A stretch of DNA of 64,000 nucleotides from Lethocerus indicus (lineage: Eukaryota > Arthropoda > Insecta > Hemiptera > Belostomatidae): positions 4,305,575-4,369,574 of the forward strand of contig JACDQD010000005.1 of NCBI GenBank assembly GCA_019843655.1, written 5' to 3'. The notes under the pieces were generated by a model. It saw nothing but the letters and a program-made list of their open reading frames with translations, searched no databases and was not told where the DNA came from. A program made the position numbers and the translations under genes. The first letter of the stretch is position 1, and each line of letters begins with the position of its first letter. This document shows positions 12,415 to 25,310 of the stretch, one piece after another.

Positions 12415-15308
12415 AGACGCGATGAAACGTCGGAATGTATAAAGAAGTTGAATTTTGCATTTAGTGTTTTGTAAATACTGCCGGGCATAAACCATTAATT
12501 GCTCGGATGGAGCCGGGCGAAATCATTCGCGAAACGAACAGTCAAAGGCTAGTTTGTTTGCCGGAGCCTCCTTAAAAAGGGGTGGCGATGGGGGTGGGAA
12601 TAATTCCTCCCCCCCCGCCACAATTCCACGAATACTCGGTTAAATTATGATGGCCGGAGAAATTGTGCAACTCGTGGAAGTCCAATTACCATTAGCCGAA
12701 GCCACTTAAGAAAAGTGTGCCTTTCATCGGAGGAGTAGGCCGGAAGGGTGGGCCCGGTCTCGGTTGTATTTAAATAGGAAACTTGGACATTCTCGTTGCC
12801 CGAGGCCCCCCCGAAGAGTGTTCCGTAGGTCGGTCCCTGAAGGGGGAGGGGGTGGTGAGGGGACGTTCGAAGAGTTCTCGCCTGTTATTATAAGCGGAGA
12901 GGAAAGGCCGGCAGTTATTTCGTCCGTCGCAGCTGTTGTGTTTCGATACCCGGCCCTGGAAACGTTTCAATTATTAGTGCGAGCGAGAGGGTGAAACGAG
13001 AAAGAAAGAAGAAACGAGAAAGAGATGAAAAACTGGAGAATAGAATTTCCAAGATCGACCGTACCGTTTATCTATTCCATTGTCTATTGTCCGCATGTCC
13101 AATCTATCGTATAATTAAATTACAAATAAAATATGTATTTGGAATACAACTAGAATCAGCTAAGAATTTGTACTGGAAAAATTATGGACAACCTCAAATT
13201 TTTACTCGATTTTGATTGTACCTTCTGATCTTATGAGTTTACGAATTTTTTAATTCAGAGGAAGATATTTCATTAAGTGGGCCTCAATTATGTCGATGAT
13301 TTCCCGGTTGGTACAAGGTTCCGTTTTTTAAATCGCTTTCACGAATAAAAATCCCGCTCACGTTTATAATACAAAATATAATGTATACCGCGGCCGCTAT
13401 AAGGAGGACCGTTTTCATTTCCGGTAACATTCGACAGTGGGCCGTAAAAAACATCGGAGAAGGTAAATTGAATTTCCTTTAAAATTTATATCTAATAACA
13501 ATTTAAATTTTATTCCGGATGTTTTCCTGGTGAAAATTCAAGGAGATGTGACCTAAACCGTGCATAATACGGTCGAAACAAATAAAATGAATCCTTGTTA
13601 ATTAGCAATTAAAATTCAATTTGTATCTATTTGTAATTAAAACGCTCGAGCACGCAATCAGTTGAATCGAATTAAGGAATAGACAAAAGTTCAACTAGCG
13701 AAAGAGGTTCAAACGGATTTTTTCCAATACAAAAATAACCGGGTTGTATTCGAAGCTTTGAACAAAATGAAATTATTTGGAGAAATCATTAATAAATTTA
13801 GTATGCCAAATAGTATGACAATTGTAGCTATCAGAAGGACAGTGTCGAATTCAGTAACTCAATTGCAATTTTTTCAATGAATCAATTTAAATTGATGGAC
13901 ATTATCGAGTACTGACGGGAAACAATGTGGGGTAGAAAACGCGGGGGAATCTGTTTAGGGGTTGGGTAGAAATAAGAAAGGGAGGTGGTGATCCTTGGGA
14001 TAAGAAATATATTATAAGTAACAGCGATACGAAGTTTAATCCAGTAACTGTAATGAAACAAAGAAGGGAGAAGATATGCTATAGATCCCTGATATATGAG
14101 TTGAACGAGGTTCACTCCCTAAGTGCTCCCTTTATAGATTAAAATGTAAGGAATTAATAAGTATTAATTGCTATACATCCGAGGTAATAATTAATAGTTT
14201 GAAATCAAATATTGTAATTGGCCCGTTGGTTTGATGTTATAAAATATCTAATTAAATGATTATAAGACAAAAATCTCATCGAATTCATCGTACTTAGGCA
14301 TACCTACCTTTGTATGACGAATATTTTATTATTGTGATGTGAATTCTTTTTTCCAAAACACGTCGAAGTTTCCCTTTTCGTTAATCCCCGCCCGACAACG
14401 AGTTTAAGAAAGCGATTAGAAGGATTTTCTCGAAAACGGTAGATAGATTTTGCCCTAATATACGCGCTAATTTAGTTGGCAAACTTGAGGCCAACTGAAC
14501 GCAGCCTTGCCAAACAACCGGGATCGATATACCGTGGGTTTTCGAGGAACCATGGACTTGATTGGCTCCCCTCCGCCTCCTCCCCCCCTTTATAAAGGTC
14601 TCTCTCTCTCTCACTCCCTCCCTCTCTATAAGGTTATCCTAATGAAGAGTCGGCCGGCTAAATATCTCGAATTTATTAAACGAGACACCCCCACCTCAAA
14701 TAATTTCTACGATATTCCAAATTATAGGTTCAAAGAAAATTTCAGGAGCTAAATGATTTCTTAATCACGCATTAACATTAATGATTGGAAATTTAATCCC
14801 CGTAATTTATTTCTACTGTTAATGATCCCGAAGCACGGAGTTACTATAGGCCTTAAAATACTTTATTGAAATAAATTCAGATGTATAATTAGCGACTGTT
14901 GTTAATTTAAATATAATAGTAGAATATAGAGACGCTACTAAAGAAGGTGTTACAGGCCCTTTTTTGTTTACTACAGGCCGGAATTCGGCCTAAAATGAAA
15001 TATTCCGCCCGGACAACGAAATCCTTCCGAAACCGACGGGGTCGGACAATCTCTACCCCCGAACCACGGTTTTAATAAAGTGGACAGCGGCGGCTCTCAT
15101 CAGCCGACGCGTGTCCACCCCAAATATATCAACCGGCCAAACAAGCATTTGACGAGCGTGTGTTTGTTTTCCGTTCTTGTTTTTTTTTTTTTTTTATTTC
15201 GCCCCGCACCGCGCCCGCGGAATAAATTTCCAGCTCGTTAAACGGAGAGACGACGACGCGACAGTCCATTATTATTAAAAGCGGGGCCGAAAGTGAGCGG
15301 TACTATTT
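12415..15308. other. Unique non-coding stretch
   Basis: No gene recognised. Noted: a GC-rich patch around 12570-12960, a perfect 16 bp palindrome (ATCAATTTAAATTGAT, about 13880-13895), a CT-rich tract at 14565-14630, and CpG-rich sequence from about 15000. Confidence 0.55.
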
Positions 15309-15382
15309 CTGGTTATCGGTGGTTTCGTGTCTAGAAGCATTCTAGACACTCCCGACAAAGCCCCCCGAAGCCACTAACCAGA
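15309..15382. repeat. Compound hairpin / cruciform
   Basis: The inner stem is perfect: GTGTCTAGAA-GCA-TTCTAGACAC (15327-15349). It is enclosed by outer arms CTGGTTA(TCGG)TGGTTTC at 15310-15326 and GAAGCCA(CT)AACCAG at 15367-15382, with a one-sided bulge of about 17 bases. The bulge makes it unlike a canonical pre-microRNA. It may be a structured RNA, a cruciform-prone site or an element remnant. No matching copy was noticed elsewhere in the window. Confidence 0.6.
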
Positions 15383-18294
15383 TTGACAACACAGTCGAGC
15401 CATCCCCCGCCAATTACAGTTGGCCTTCGTCTCCAATTTCGTCGCGTAGAATCTATCTGAATCGCGTCGTTAACCTAGCCCAAGAGTTATTTCCACAAAT
15501 GCATTTCCGGCCGGCAGTTTACAGAAATTCCACGAGCACACCTGCACAGCTTATCACTTCAAAAGAAAGGTCAAATATCGATTGATGTGTATTCTAATCT
15601 TAGGATTTAGTGTTTTATAACTCGGGTATGACACTAATACGAAATAGTTAATTCCGATAGAATTTTATTATCGTGGCGAATGTTCAGTGTCAGGAAGTAC
15701 CGACGAAAAATACAATTTTTTTGGTAGTAGGACAGAAAATAGGACAGGCAGAAAAGTATAAAATTATTTATTTTTTGAAATTGTCTTTGATCCTCTAGTT
15801 TGGAGCTGGCAAAAATAATTTAACATTAGTTAATGGAATACATTCTCCTTAAGATATTAAACTGTAGTAAAGATTGCGTAAGGTTAAGTTCATAGTACCT
15901 TCAGAAACCTGCGAAATATCGATCCTGTTTGCTTGCCCATCGAAATGTCAATACTGGTGACTCGGAAAATTCAAACCATAATTTATTGCCTATACTATGT
16001 ATGATTGGATAACTCTTATTAGTGGGTGACTTGAAGGGTTTCATCCCGTTATAGGGAGACAGATTCAGATTAAAGTACACGTAAACATTTCAGGTTACAG
16101 GGGTATAATAAAAAGTTATTGATCAATTGTTACTCTTTTTCCCCGTCTCCCAATTTCTACAACACGAGTAGCAAAGCTAGACGGGTTTTCAAGTTTGAAA
16201 ATTTTAGGGGAGGGGAAGCGTTGATGCAGTTTTGTGTTTGAGGATGGTCATGAGCCGTTTTCCTCCCGGTTTGCGCGAGCGCGAATTTCCGAAGGGCACT
16301 GCCCGAATAGGGAAAAGGGTTGAGCGAGCTTTCCTAGAAAACAAATCGACGGAAAATCGTGACTGTTCCGCGAAGGGAAAAAACCAATAAAAAGAGGTTT
16401 TCCGACTTCGACCGAGGAAAACGACGGTCCGAGTGCTTCTGTGAATTGTGCAATTACATAATGTTGAATGTCGACAATGTTGAACCGTAATACGTTGCCA
16501 TCAATACCGATTATGCCGGGAATGTATCTGAATTCGCGGTTTAAATTTTCAGAATAGGTTTTATCCGAGCGGTAAGGACCGAATTAACGCATAACTAGTT
16601 TAAATATCGTGTCAAAAAATCTTGAACACTGTTCAAATACGACGTTACCACAATCGCAGAAAAAAAGCTAGAATTTTATGATCGAGGAATAAAATATTAT
16701 AGCGTTTAATGGAGAGGTCATTTTGCGGTGTTATTGCCGGGAACTAGGTAGCGGCATTTCACGAGATTTTTATGGCAGGTTAAAGTCGAGTAAAAATTAA
16801 AAATGAATAGTGAATGAGCCCGCGGAAGTTAATTGCACACGCGACCTTAATTATATGGAAATTATTTACTTTCTCATTCGTTTTACAAATAATTTAATAA
16901 TTCACTACCACACCGCGACATCATATCTCAGTGCCTGTTTCCCTGTCCCCCTTAATGATAACGATATTTGCTGGCGGTCGGGGTTCGTGCATTAAACCCG
17001 AGCCCTGTTATAAAACAGTGACTTTACTCTATCACACTGGTGGGGGGAAAGGGGTGGATATAAGATAGGCCAAAAGAGAGAGGGGGAAGAGCCCGGCCTT
17101 AGCGCTAAACAAGCCCTGGAAAATGTTTGCATTAAAGCTGAAAACTACCCCCTCAGTTTCTCATCGTTAGACAAATAACAAGGGCGCCTCCCCCTCCCAT
17201 ATTTAATTACTCACCCCTAATACTGCATCTCTCGCTAATGCATCCCCTGGCGCTTCCATTAACTAATTATAACTACCGACCATCCCCACCTGTCATTCTT
17301 TCTTAACCATTCTACTTCATTTTTTATGAGCCCCCTCCCCTTATACGTCCTAGCTTCCTACGACCAATCGCACGAATATTATCGTAGTCGCATCTAATTT
17401 TTATTATTTATCCGACTTTTTGGGCAAATTATAAGCCAACGCAAAGGCCTATTATAACTGGGATCAGAATGAAAATCAAGGGGTCATCCTGAATTCAATA
17501 CCCAAACATTATATTTTTACAATATCATTCCACGCAATTATCTATTTATAATTCATTGGGCAGAACCACGTAATTATTAAGCGTATCTCCCGTTCTAAGG
17601 ATGAATCGGTCTATTTTCAAATATTGAGAAATTTTCTTAGAACCAAGTATCATAGACGGTCCACCTTTTGTTTGGACGGTCCAATCGCTAGTACCCGGCA
17701 TTAAAGATGAGGTCATTAGATGATAAACAAAATGAGGCGGATAATATGAATATATGTTGCTCAGTTTCTCTCCTGTTGCGGGTTTAATGCGCTGTATAAG
17801 GTTGTGGTTTATATATCAGATAATTGGACTATAACTGTTTAGTGGCGGGTACGACCGTTAAGAGTGGAAGGAGGGGATGGGGGCCGTGTTCACTTTAGAC
17901 CCGTAAAGGGTTCGGCCGTCGAACGACGCCGTAAATTTTGTCCGACGCCGACGACGGGGGCCAGTCACCCGTCAGTCTCCGCCCCTAATGTCCCGCCCCC
18001 CACCAGGTAACACCCCCTCGGACACTAAAACCGAAACTCGGGTCGCTAACCTCGCTCCTTATACCGTTCAACGGCACATAACGCCCAAGCGACGGCGGAA
18101 ACAGCCAGCCCCGTGTGGACATAGTATTTCAGTCAAGTGGTTTTTTTTTATGATCCCCCAGTTAGGAGGTTTTATTTTACATATATCTACAATAAAATTG
18201 TAGAAATAGTGCGGCTCCTTACGCGTTTTGACATGACGGATCGTACCACCTGCGAATTTAGTACATCGTGATGGACAGTTAAAAAAGTAGGATT
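15383..18294. other. Unique non-coding stretch
   Basis: No gene recognised. The sequence alternates AT-rich DNA with C-rich patches (about 17040-17340 and 17870-18010). Open frames are short and without motifs. Confidence 0.55.
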
Positions 18295-18819
18295 AAAATA
18301 GGAACCGACTAAGGCTATTACTAAAACGGACATCAAAACTGACCTTAAGTAACAAACTGGCAATATACAAAGCGATACTTAAACCGACACGGACATACGG
18401 TATAGAGCTATGGGGTTCCACCGGGACATCCGACATCGCTCGCATCCAGAGATTCCGGTCAAAAGTCCTTCGCACCGTCCTTAATGCTCCCCGGTATGTT
18501 TCTAACCAGACAATCCACCATGACCTCAACATACCGACAGTCGACGAAGTCGCAGAATCCCGGTTCCTGAAGTTCCATTCCCGCCTTTCTCGTTCAGTCC
18601 CTTTCCTTCCTCATCCATTATCCCCCCCGTGTCGGCTTAAACGCCGCTGGCCCAGAGTTCTTCTTAGCCCTTGGACTACAATTGTTCTTGTGTGAAAAGT
18701 GCCATCTTTGGGTCGTTCCTTTTATCACGAAATACATGTGAAAAAAAGTCAGCACTCGTACTTATAACATTCAGGTTGATTGTACAAAACAAAAAAGGTT
18801 AATAAAAAAAAAATAGGAA
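18295..18819 (+). mobile_element. 5'-truncated jockey-clade non-LTR retrotransposon with TSD and poly(A)
   Basis: The element body is about 18305-18809 on the plus strand. It is bracketed by AAAATAGGAA at 18295-18304 and 18810-18819, a perfect 10 bp target duplication, with an A-rich tail ending at about 18809. It is 5'-truncated well inside ORF2. Its sequence is very close to the 11.8 kb copy, including the 3' part that reads TATCACGAAATACATG followed by TGATTGTACAAAA-type sequence. Confidence 0.87.
18306..18695 (+). pseudogene. Jockey ORF2 C-terminal fragment
   Basis: The plus-strand frame starts directly at the truncation point (RLRLLLKRTSKLTLSN) and continues through LAIYKAILKP, YGIELWGSTGTSDIARIQ, SKVLRTVLNAPRYVSNQ, TIHHDLNIPTVDEVAESRF, and LKFHSRLS to a TGA at 18693-18695. 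A deletion after HSRLS removes the HPN-containing segment found in the 11.8 kb copy and shifts nothing before it. Downstream of that point the peptide no longer resembles the other copies. The catalytic reverse transcriptase is missing. Not expected to be functional. Confidence 0.83.
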
Positions 18820-19984
18820 GTTATTTAGTGTCCAAAAGTGATGTAGCTTTATGCACTCCAGACGGGCAAAATCTATGAGCAGGAAAGAGCACTATCCTAA
18901 TTTTCTCTTTATTGTACAACGTACACCAGTTTTATAATTTCTTTGCAGAGAATAATAATGAATCTTATTTTTTAATAGCGATGATTCCTTGATTTTGCCT
19001 CTAGACGTGTCCTCCTATCGGTATTGTCTCACTGGAATTCATAGTTCATTGTTCACAGTCGTCCCATATTCCGTGAGGTATGAAAATGAACTAAAGTGCC
19101 GTTTTGTAAAGGGTTTGACGTGTGTTTTCTGGCTGCCCGCTGTGTTTCCGCCCCCTTTGTGCGCACGGCCCTCGCTTTTCCCTCGCTCCGATAACTGTTC
19201 CTTCCCGACCGCCACCGACTTTTCCTTTTTTTCGGATTTTTATTCCTTTCGAAAAACCTTTGTGCGCCGCATTCTTTTCGGGAATTGTGACAGGGCCAAA
19301 ACAAAACCGAAACACAAAAAAAGAAGAAAATGATTCCGCGTCCGTTGATATCATTTGTCCGGTGAAGTGACAAGTTTCCAGTGAGCCGCCTGGAAAATTG
19401 TTTTACCATTTCCTCTACGAATTTCAATTTATCTCCTTTTTTCCTTGGGATTTCGATGGACCACAACAGACTGTTATAACCTACCCTAAACGGCGTAGGT
19501 CCGCAGCGACAATCGAACTCATGCCGTTAGGGGTGAATTTATCTATTACATCATAAACCTGTTATATTTTGAATCTCTTTTATTTAAGACAGAATTTAAA
19601 TAACAAAGTTAATAGAATATAAGTAATATCTACTAATACTAATTTTGTGCCTTTTAAATGTTACAATATTTGGGAATTATTCGGCTTGTACTTGTAGCCC
19701 ACAAAAAATGTCTGCAATAATAGTCCTGCAGTGTTATTTTATCCATTCCCTAGCAGATGATATGCAGTTATGTGACCTCCAACCCATGTAGAGGATACTG
19801 CACTTTATACTGGCAGCACTATTTCACCATCGGTTTACTACTAGAGTGAATCTACTATGCGGAACCGTATTTTAAGTGTAGGTATTCAATGCTGAGAGTT
19901 CTGGAGGGAGAACCCGACCTAGTCAACAGAACTGTGCTTGGATTCGTCTACACGCAGGGGGCTTTAAAAGCGCCTGGGACACGT
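18820..19984. other. Unique non-coding stretch
   Basis: No gene recognised. The overlapping frames at 18989-19466 on both strands are Phe/Ser- or Lys/Arg-rich and follow a purine/pyrimidine strand asymmetry. The remainder is AT-rich. Confidence 0.5.
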
Positions 19985-20283
19985 CTCGTTGCGGTCCCCT
20001 GTTTGCCTCCCTCTCTCCCTCCCTCTCTCACTCTTCTCGCACCCTCACCTGTCCGCACGACATCCCCCCTTCACCCTCCTAACCATCGAACAGAACCGCC
20101 AGGTGTATTGTTCAATCTGTATACGGGGTGGTTTGGACGGATGGACGGGGTTGAGGGTGCCTCATACACACTAACCCACACACACACACTGTGTTCACTG
20201 CTATCGCACTTTCTCCCCTCCACCCCAACCTTAGAACGCCCACTCACAGTCTCCTATTGTTAAGTACACATTTGCCTAAGTAA
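19985..20283 (+). repeat. Pyrimidine-rich tract ending in a shared 20-mer
   Basis: C/T-rich sequence (CCCTCTCT-type runs at 20005-20045, a short CA run at 20175-20190) ends in the word GTACACATTTGCCTAAGTAA at 20264-20283. The same 20 bases occur at 22470-22489 after another C/T-rich tract, so the two tracts may be diverged copies of one unit. No gene is supported. Confidence 0.6.
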
Positions 20284-22144
20284 AACACACACACAGAGCA
20301 GAACCCCCAACGAATCATCACCACCACACCAACCAACCCCGATCCAAAACCGAAACCACCGCCGCGAAAACTATAACGACCCCCAGCGGCCTACAGTGCG
20401 CGATTTATTAGCTGCTTATCTAATTTTAATCACCATTAGTGCCTGCATACTGCCATAACTCTTGCCACCTTCTGTTTCCTCTCGTATTCTGTCTGCGCCT
20501 ATTTGGTCGAACGTTAAACCTCCAGCCATTAAATTAGTTAGGTACCTACCTAAATATTACCCTCAGTTGGTGGAACATCTCTGCAACGCTACTTTAATTT
20601 TTCTGCCCGGATTGGACCACTGGCTGCGGGGAGCATTGTTTCAGGTGTGTTCGCAACAGTGTTATGCGCAAATATATGCCTAGGTTTGAGGTTCATTGTG
20701 TTATTAAATTCGGTTCGTCACAACGGAATGCTTCCGAAACTGTCGGACGCCTCGGCTTTAATATACGCGTTCAATATGCGTAATGCGTTGTACCATATTG
20801 CCATTTGTAGCGGAGCCCGTGGTCGGACAAGCCTCAATTAATTTCACGATTAGAGGCGAAATGATTAGTTAAAATCCCATTCCCAGTTATCCCCTCGCTC
20901 CTGAATGTTATTAATCTGGTCGGCAAATTTTAAAACGTCGAATCCAAGAATCGCGTTAATCTATCCGCCATTTTTCAGAGAGAATCAAAACCCACCCCCC
21001 TACTTTGAATTTCAAAATAAAATTCGTTTGTTTAATTCAAAACGATAAAGCACTTCATGAAGTTTCTTTTGCATTCCTCGGCGCGGGACTTGGTCTGTAA
21101 ATGGAAAATGCGAAAAGTTTCCCCTCCTACCACCCCTCCCGCCACCCCCTCCGCCCACACGTTTCCCACACCCAAGTTTTCCAACCGAAGGAAACTCCGA
21201 GGGAGTGAGAAGGAAAAGATAGATAGAGAGAGAGAGAGAGAGAGAGGTGGGGCAGAGTCTTGGGGGAGGTTGAGCGAATAAAACCAAGTCGGCGGGCAGG
21301 CGGACTTTTAAAAGATGTAGGAACTGATGTGAGTTTCTTCTTCTCGAACAAACTTTTCGGCCGGGAATCGATGTTTGCATTTTGAATTTTGAGAAATTTC
21401 CTCGTAGAGGATCCATTAGGTAATGACGGAAGCTCATTGATATGTGCCTTAGGGTCTCCTCCCGGCCCAACCATTTCATAAGTACCGTTTATTCCAACTA
21501 TTTAGTCTTTTTTATCTCTCATTTCACCTTAACCTTTTTGCTTCTTCCGCGCAAGTAACGGTTTTAGTAGGTTAGTTACAGGAAGAAAATAAAATTATAA
21601 CAGTTTGCAAGCCGCAAAATTATTACTTAAGGCGCTAAAACGTATTAAAGGTATAAAAGCCCTAATTTTAGAGCTCCTTCAGTTGAATAAACTAAGCTTT
21701 AACATTATATACAAATAATAATATTTCAGACATTAGTAGATATTTTCAAATTTTAAGGTACCAATCGCCAACCATTTTGGTAATTATGCAATAATCTAAA
21801 AAATCTTGTTCTACTGTGAACAAATTTCTGTAAAATGTCGGTTACAATAATTCTGTTATAATTAACTGCTGGCAATTATGTATTAACTAGAATAATACAG
21901 AATTTTTCAGTTAATATTTACCAGGAATAAGCGGATTTCCACTTTTCCTCGGTCCGGGAATAAGTCTTATATTAGCGTAATTGCAACAATTTCACTGTAT
22001 ACCGGAGTAGTTTCTGGAAACGAACGGTCAATATTATGATATGTTTGTTTCAAGTATTGTTGGTGCCAGGAGGGAGCCAGGTTGAGGTTGATTACCAGGC
22101 GCCGTGAAGGGATGATGAGGGGGGATCCGAAATCGTGAAGTGTT
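20284..22144. other. Unique non-coding stretch with (GA)n microsatellite
   Basis: No gene recognised. An AGAT/(GA)n run lies at 21217-21246, and a C-rich patch at 21120-21180 sits beside it. These generate the 155-codon minus-strand frame at 21012-21479, which has no motif. Confidence 0.55.
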
Positions 22145-22489
22145 TTGGGGTTTGGGGTAGTTAGTGTTTCCTCATCAAGACTCGCCCCCTACCCACGCTA
22201 TTGGACTCTCCCTCCCTCTCTCCCTCCAACCCTCTGTGTGCTCTGTCAACCCCCGACCTCTCTCCTTCGATATTACCCCTCTCCCTCCTGTACACATACA
22301 TTCACTCTCTCCCCATCTCTCTCTCTCTCTCATTCTCTCTTTCTTATTCTACCCCTCCTCCCTCTCTGCTCTATTCGCGGCTATAATGTCGTGTATAGCC
22401 TGCTCCCTCGACCTCTCCACTCCCTATCCGGCCATTCTATAGCTAATAGAATCCCCCCTTCCCTCTTGCGTACACATTTGCCTAAGTAA
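22145..22489 (+). repeat. Pyrimidine-rich tract with (CT)n and shared 20-mer
   Basis: CT-rich low-complexity DNA with a (CT)n run near 22314-22331. It ends with the 20-mer also found at 20264-20283 in the same orientation. The three overlapping Ser/Pro/Leu-rich frames here are by-products of the repeat. Confidence 0.65.
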
Positions 22490-22738
22490 CCCCTCCTCCG
22501 CAGCACCATCGGCCGCGTCTCATTCTACTGGTAAAGCGCGGTGACCGTTCACCCCTCGCCCCCGACTCGCACTTACGGTATATACGGCATGCGTAGGCGG
22601 TAAAATATACATAAACCGGTATGAATTGCCGGGGTTGGGGAGTGATTACACTGGCGCCCCGATGAATCATTCATGTCCCCCCTTCTAATCAATGTTCGAG
22701 GTGAGAACACCCTTTACCTCTCCCGGTTCAACGCTGGG

Positions 22739-22757
22739 CTCTCTCTCTCTCTCTCTA
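22739..22757 (+). repeat. (CT)n microsatellite
   Basis: About nine uninterrupted CT units. No gene is recognised in the surrounding 22490-23490 sequence. Confidence 0.9.
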
Positions 22758-23493
22758 CCTGCCGGTAAATCGGTAAAATATATTATTAACACAATTCTTG
22801 AGATCCTCCGCCCCGTATCGCTGATTTGCCAGCGCCTAGACCGGTGTTGGATTTTCGACACGAGACCAGAAGAAGGTCGCGTGAATTATTGCATTAAAAC
22901 CCTGCTGGAGCACCTAATAGTCGCATTTAAGAGTGTTCGTACGTGCTTATTTATTCCGGATTTTATTTCACGAAATAGCGCTCTAGTCGACTGAACATTT
23001 ATTTGGCAGGTAACAACCCAACCTTATTGAAATACATTAATCGTACTGTTATGGTACGGAACTGATAATAATTGATACTTATAAAACTGAAAATAATATG
23101 TGTAACACAAGCAAAAATACGAAACGGTCAATTATAATATAAAACGATAATGAATAAATTTTAACGTGCCATGTTCTGATCGGTTAAAATAGCGCGGGCT
23201 TAATATCCGATTTATAATCGGACGCTTATTCCTTTACCTTTTTTTTAAATATATAGTATGTGAATAAGAAAATTATTGAGCAATCAGACCGGCAATTTGA
23301 GTGGCAGAGGTGATTATTTCGTCATTCCTAAGGGGGGTGGGTAGTGTATAGGGCGAGTTATCGTGGCATGGATCGGGGCGAGCTTTTAATGTCCGTAGAT
23401 TTGTATTAAGCCGAATTAAAGCTTGTAAAACTGGTGTCGGTCTGAAAGTAAGGTTGTATTGTGGGGGCTATAATTGCTTCCTGTAATATTTTT

Positions 23494-23516
23494 CACACAC
23501 ACACACACACACACAC
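23494..23516 (+). repeat. (CA)n microsatellite
   Basis: About eleven CA units. Neighbouring sequence to 23900 is GC-balanced and non-coding as far as can be seen. Confidence 0.9.
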
Positions 23517-23900
23517 CGGTAACGCGGATGGCCGTGATTGCGGTTTCGTGCCAGCCGCCAAATTGCTGCTGGGGCGGGTTTTCAACGGCGCGTTTAACAG
23601 ATGTTTTAACCCGCCCCCCAATGTGTTGTCATTTTACAGGCCCGCAAACCTGTACCGCGGTGACGTTCGATCTCATTTCACCGCGGTAGATGAGCGCACG
23701 CGGTAATTGAGGCGTGGGCACTCCTTTGAACGCTCTGAACGATTTTCGGATTTGGAATAGGAAATTTTGTTTAATCACACGCCCTACGGTTCTTTCTAGA
23801 TTGGTCCGCGAGTTCTGCACGTTCCAAATAAACCCATCAACAAGGGCAGCTATCGGGGCGGATTGGCATTTTTGAAAGTTTTACTCTCAATACTGCCTTT

Positions 23901-24105
23901 GGAATACGGTCTTTTGGTAGACCGGTTTCGGCCGCTCGCCGTCTTCAGTAGTATTACGAGTCACTTTGTTACGTGTGATGCTTCTTGTGGGGGGCATCCT
24001 GTTCGCACTTGTACTGTTATTTTACGTACACACCAAAAAAAAAACGGCGAACGGCCTAAACCGGTCTAGCGAAAGATCAGACCATCGAGAGGGGACAAAA
24101 GAACG
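23901..24105. mobile_element. Palindromic foldback element, diverged copy
   Basis: The left arm (about 23908-23951) reads GGTCTTTTGGTAGACCGGTT followed by TCGGCCGCTCGCC and GTCTTCAGTAG. The right arm (about 24044-24083) is its approximate inverse: CGGCGAACGGCC, AAACCGGTCTAGCGAAAGA, TCAGACC. The loop keeps the AGTCACTTTG, GGCATCC and CACTTGTACTG words of the 55 kb copy. The arms are diverged from each other, so this is an older insertion. There is no coding capacity, consistent with a non-autonomous foldback or MITE-like family. Confidence 0.72.
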
Positions 24106-25225
24106 CGAAATCTACAGAATAACGGAACTGAATTATTTATTATCCGCCCAGGAAGCCTGCCATTGATTTTATCTCGTATTTTAGTAATAAGTAGGGAAAA
24201 GTAAGCGCATATCGGTCGCTATATAAATACAGAAGAAAAACAAAATATTTCTCAACTGTGGCTCCTCCCAGTGATCTTCGTTGGAGATCAAGTCCCTGTC
24301 CTGGAAGCGGGCGCAGATCGGAAACTGACCGTGGTGAAGGTAAAAAGCCATTCCTGCAAATCAACAGGCCCTATTAATCGTATTAAATGGGGTATGATGC
24401 TTTAATGGCGCAATAACTTCCGGCCATTCTGTGCCTATATGCAGAATATCACCTGCAGAAGTTATACCTGCTGGCTACAGGTTTAAGTATACCTGAAGAA
24501 CGTGTCTCAATTTTGGTCATTTGGCCAATAGAATAAGCTTCCAGGTATATAGGTTGGGAAATATGTTAAAATTTCATCATGCCATTAAAAACAACTAAAA
24601 TATAGAAATGTGAAATGGCGTTATGGAATAGTTTAAATTTCGTTACGTCGGGAGCGTTTGAATATGAAAATCACTCATTGACCCCGTGATACGGCAATTA
24701 TTGACGAGCAAAAATTAATTCCTCTCCGAAATAGAGATCCGTAAAATATCTCTGTAAGGGGCTGGGGGGTGGGGCCCTCTTATCTGGTCCGAGTGGAATT
24801 TCGAAACCCGGTACCAATTAAAAGAAAACCTCTCGAGGAAATGAAATTAAATAAAACCTTTGATCTGTTTTTGGAGGGGACGCAGCCGGGCCCTGGACCA
24901 CCTGATTGATTAAGAAAGGGAAAAAGGAATGAAATGGAAAGGGGAGGAGTCGGTCCTCTGAAAAGGGGAGCCCCACGGCCAAACGATAAAAGAATTAAAA
25001 TCGTGGATGGAAGCAATTAATTTGAGGATTCAAATTTAAATGCAAAATATCGATTGGGGGAAGCCGATTTTTTATTTTATCGTGAATATATAATGAGTTC
25101 TGGGCTAATTATTCGGACTGGAATTTATTACGAGCCTGAGGGACTAACGAAGACCGTACAGCCCAGCTCCTTTATTTGCGGTTGCGCCAGTTTTATCCAC
25201 TTTATTTGGGTGTTACTTTGCACGG
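24106..25225. other. Unique non-coding stretch
   Basis: No gene or further element recognised between the two palindromic-family copies. Slightly purine-rich at 24820-24990. Confidence 0.5.
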
Positions 25226-25310
25226 TGGTCTTTTGCTAGACCGGTTTCGGCCGCCTCAGTACGGTGGGTCTTTGTAGCATTCTGTCCCCACTGTCACGGC
25301 AGATGAGAAA
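25226..25310 (+). mobile_element. Palindromic foldback family, single half
   Basis: GGTCTTTTGCTAGACCGGTT followed by TCGGCCGCCTCAGT (25227-25260) is the left arm of the 55 kb element with an internal deletion. Next comes a diverged loop containing CCCCACTGTCAC (25287-25298). The right arm is missing. It lies about 1.1 kb from the 23.9 kb copy in the same orientation. Confidence 0.65.

Noticed and set aside
15180..15197. T-run as a retrotransposon tail
   Set aside because: No jockey-like sequence or flanking duplication next to it. A simple homopolymer run is enough to explain it.
22145..22489. Ser/Pro/Leu-rich frames of 61-114 codons
   Set aside because: Direct translation of a CT-rich low-complexity tract in all three frames.
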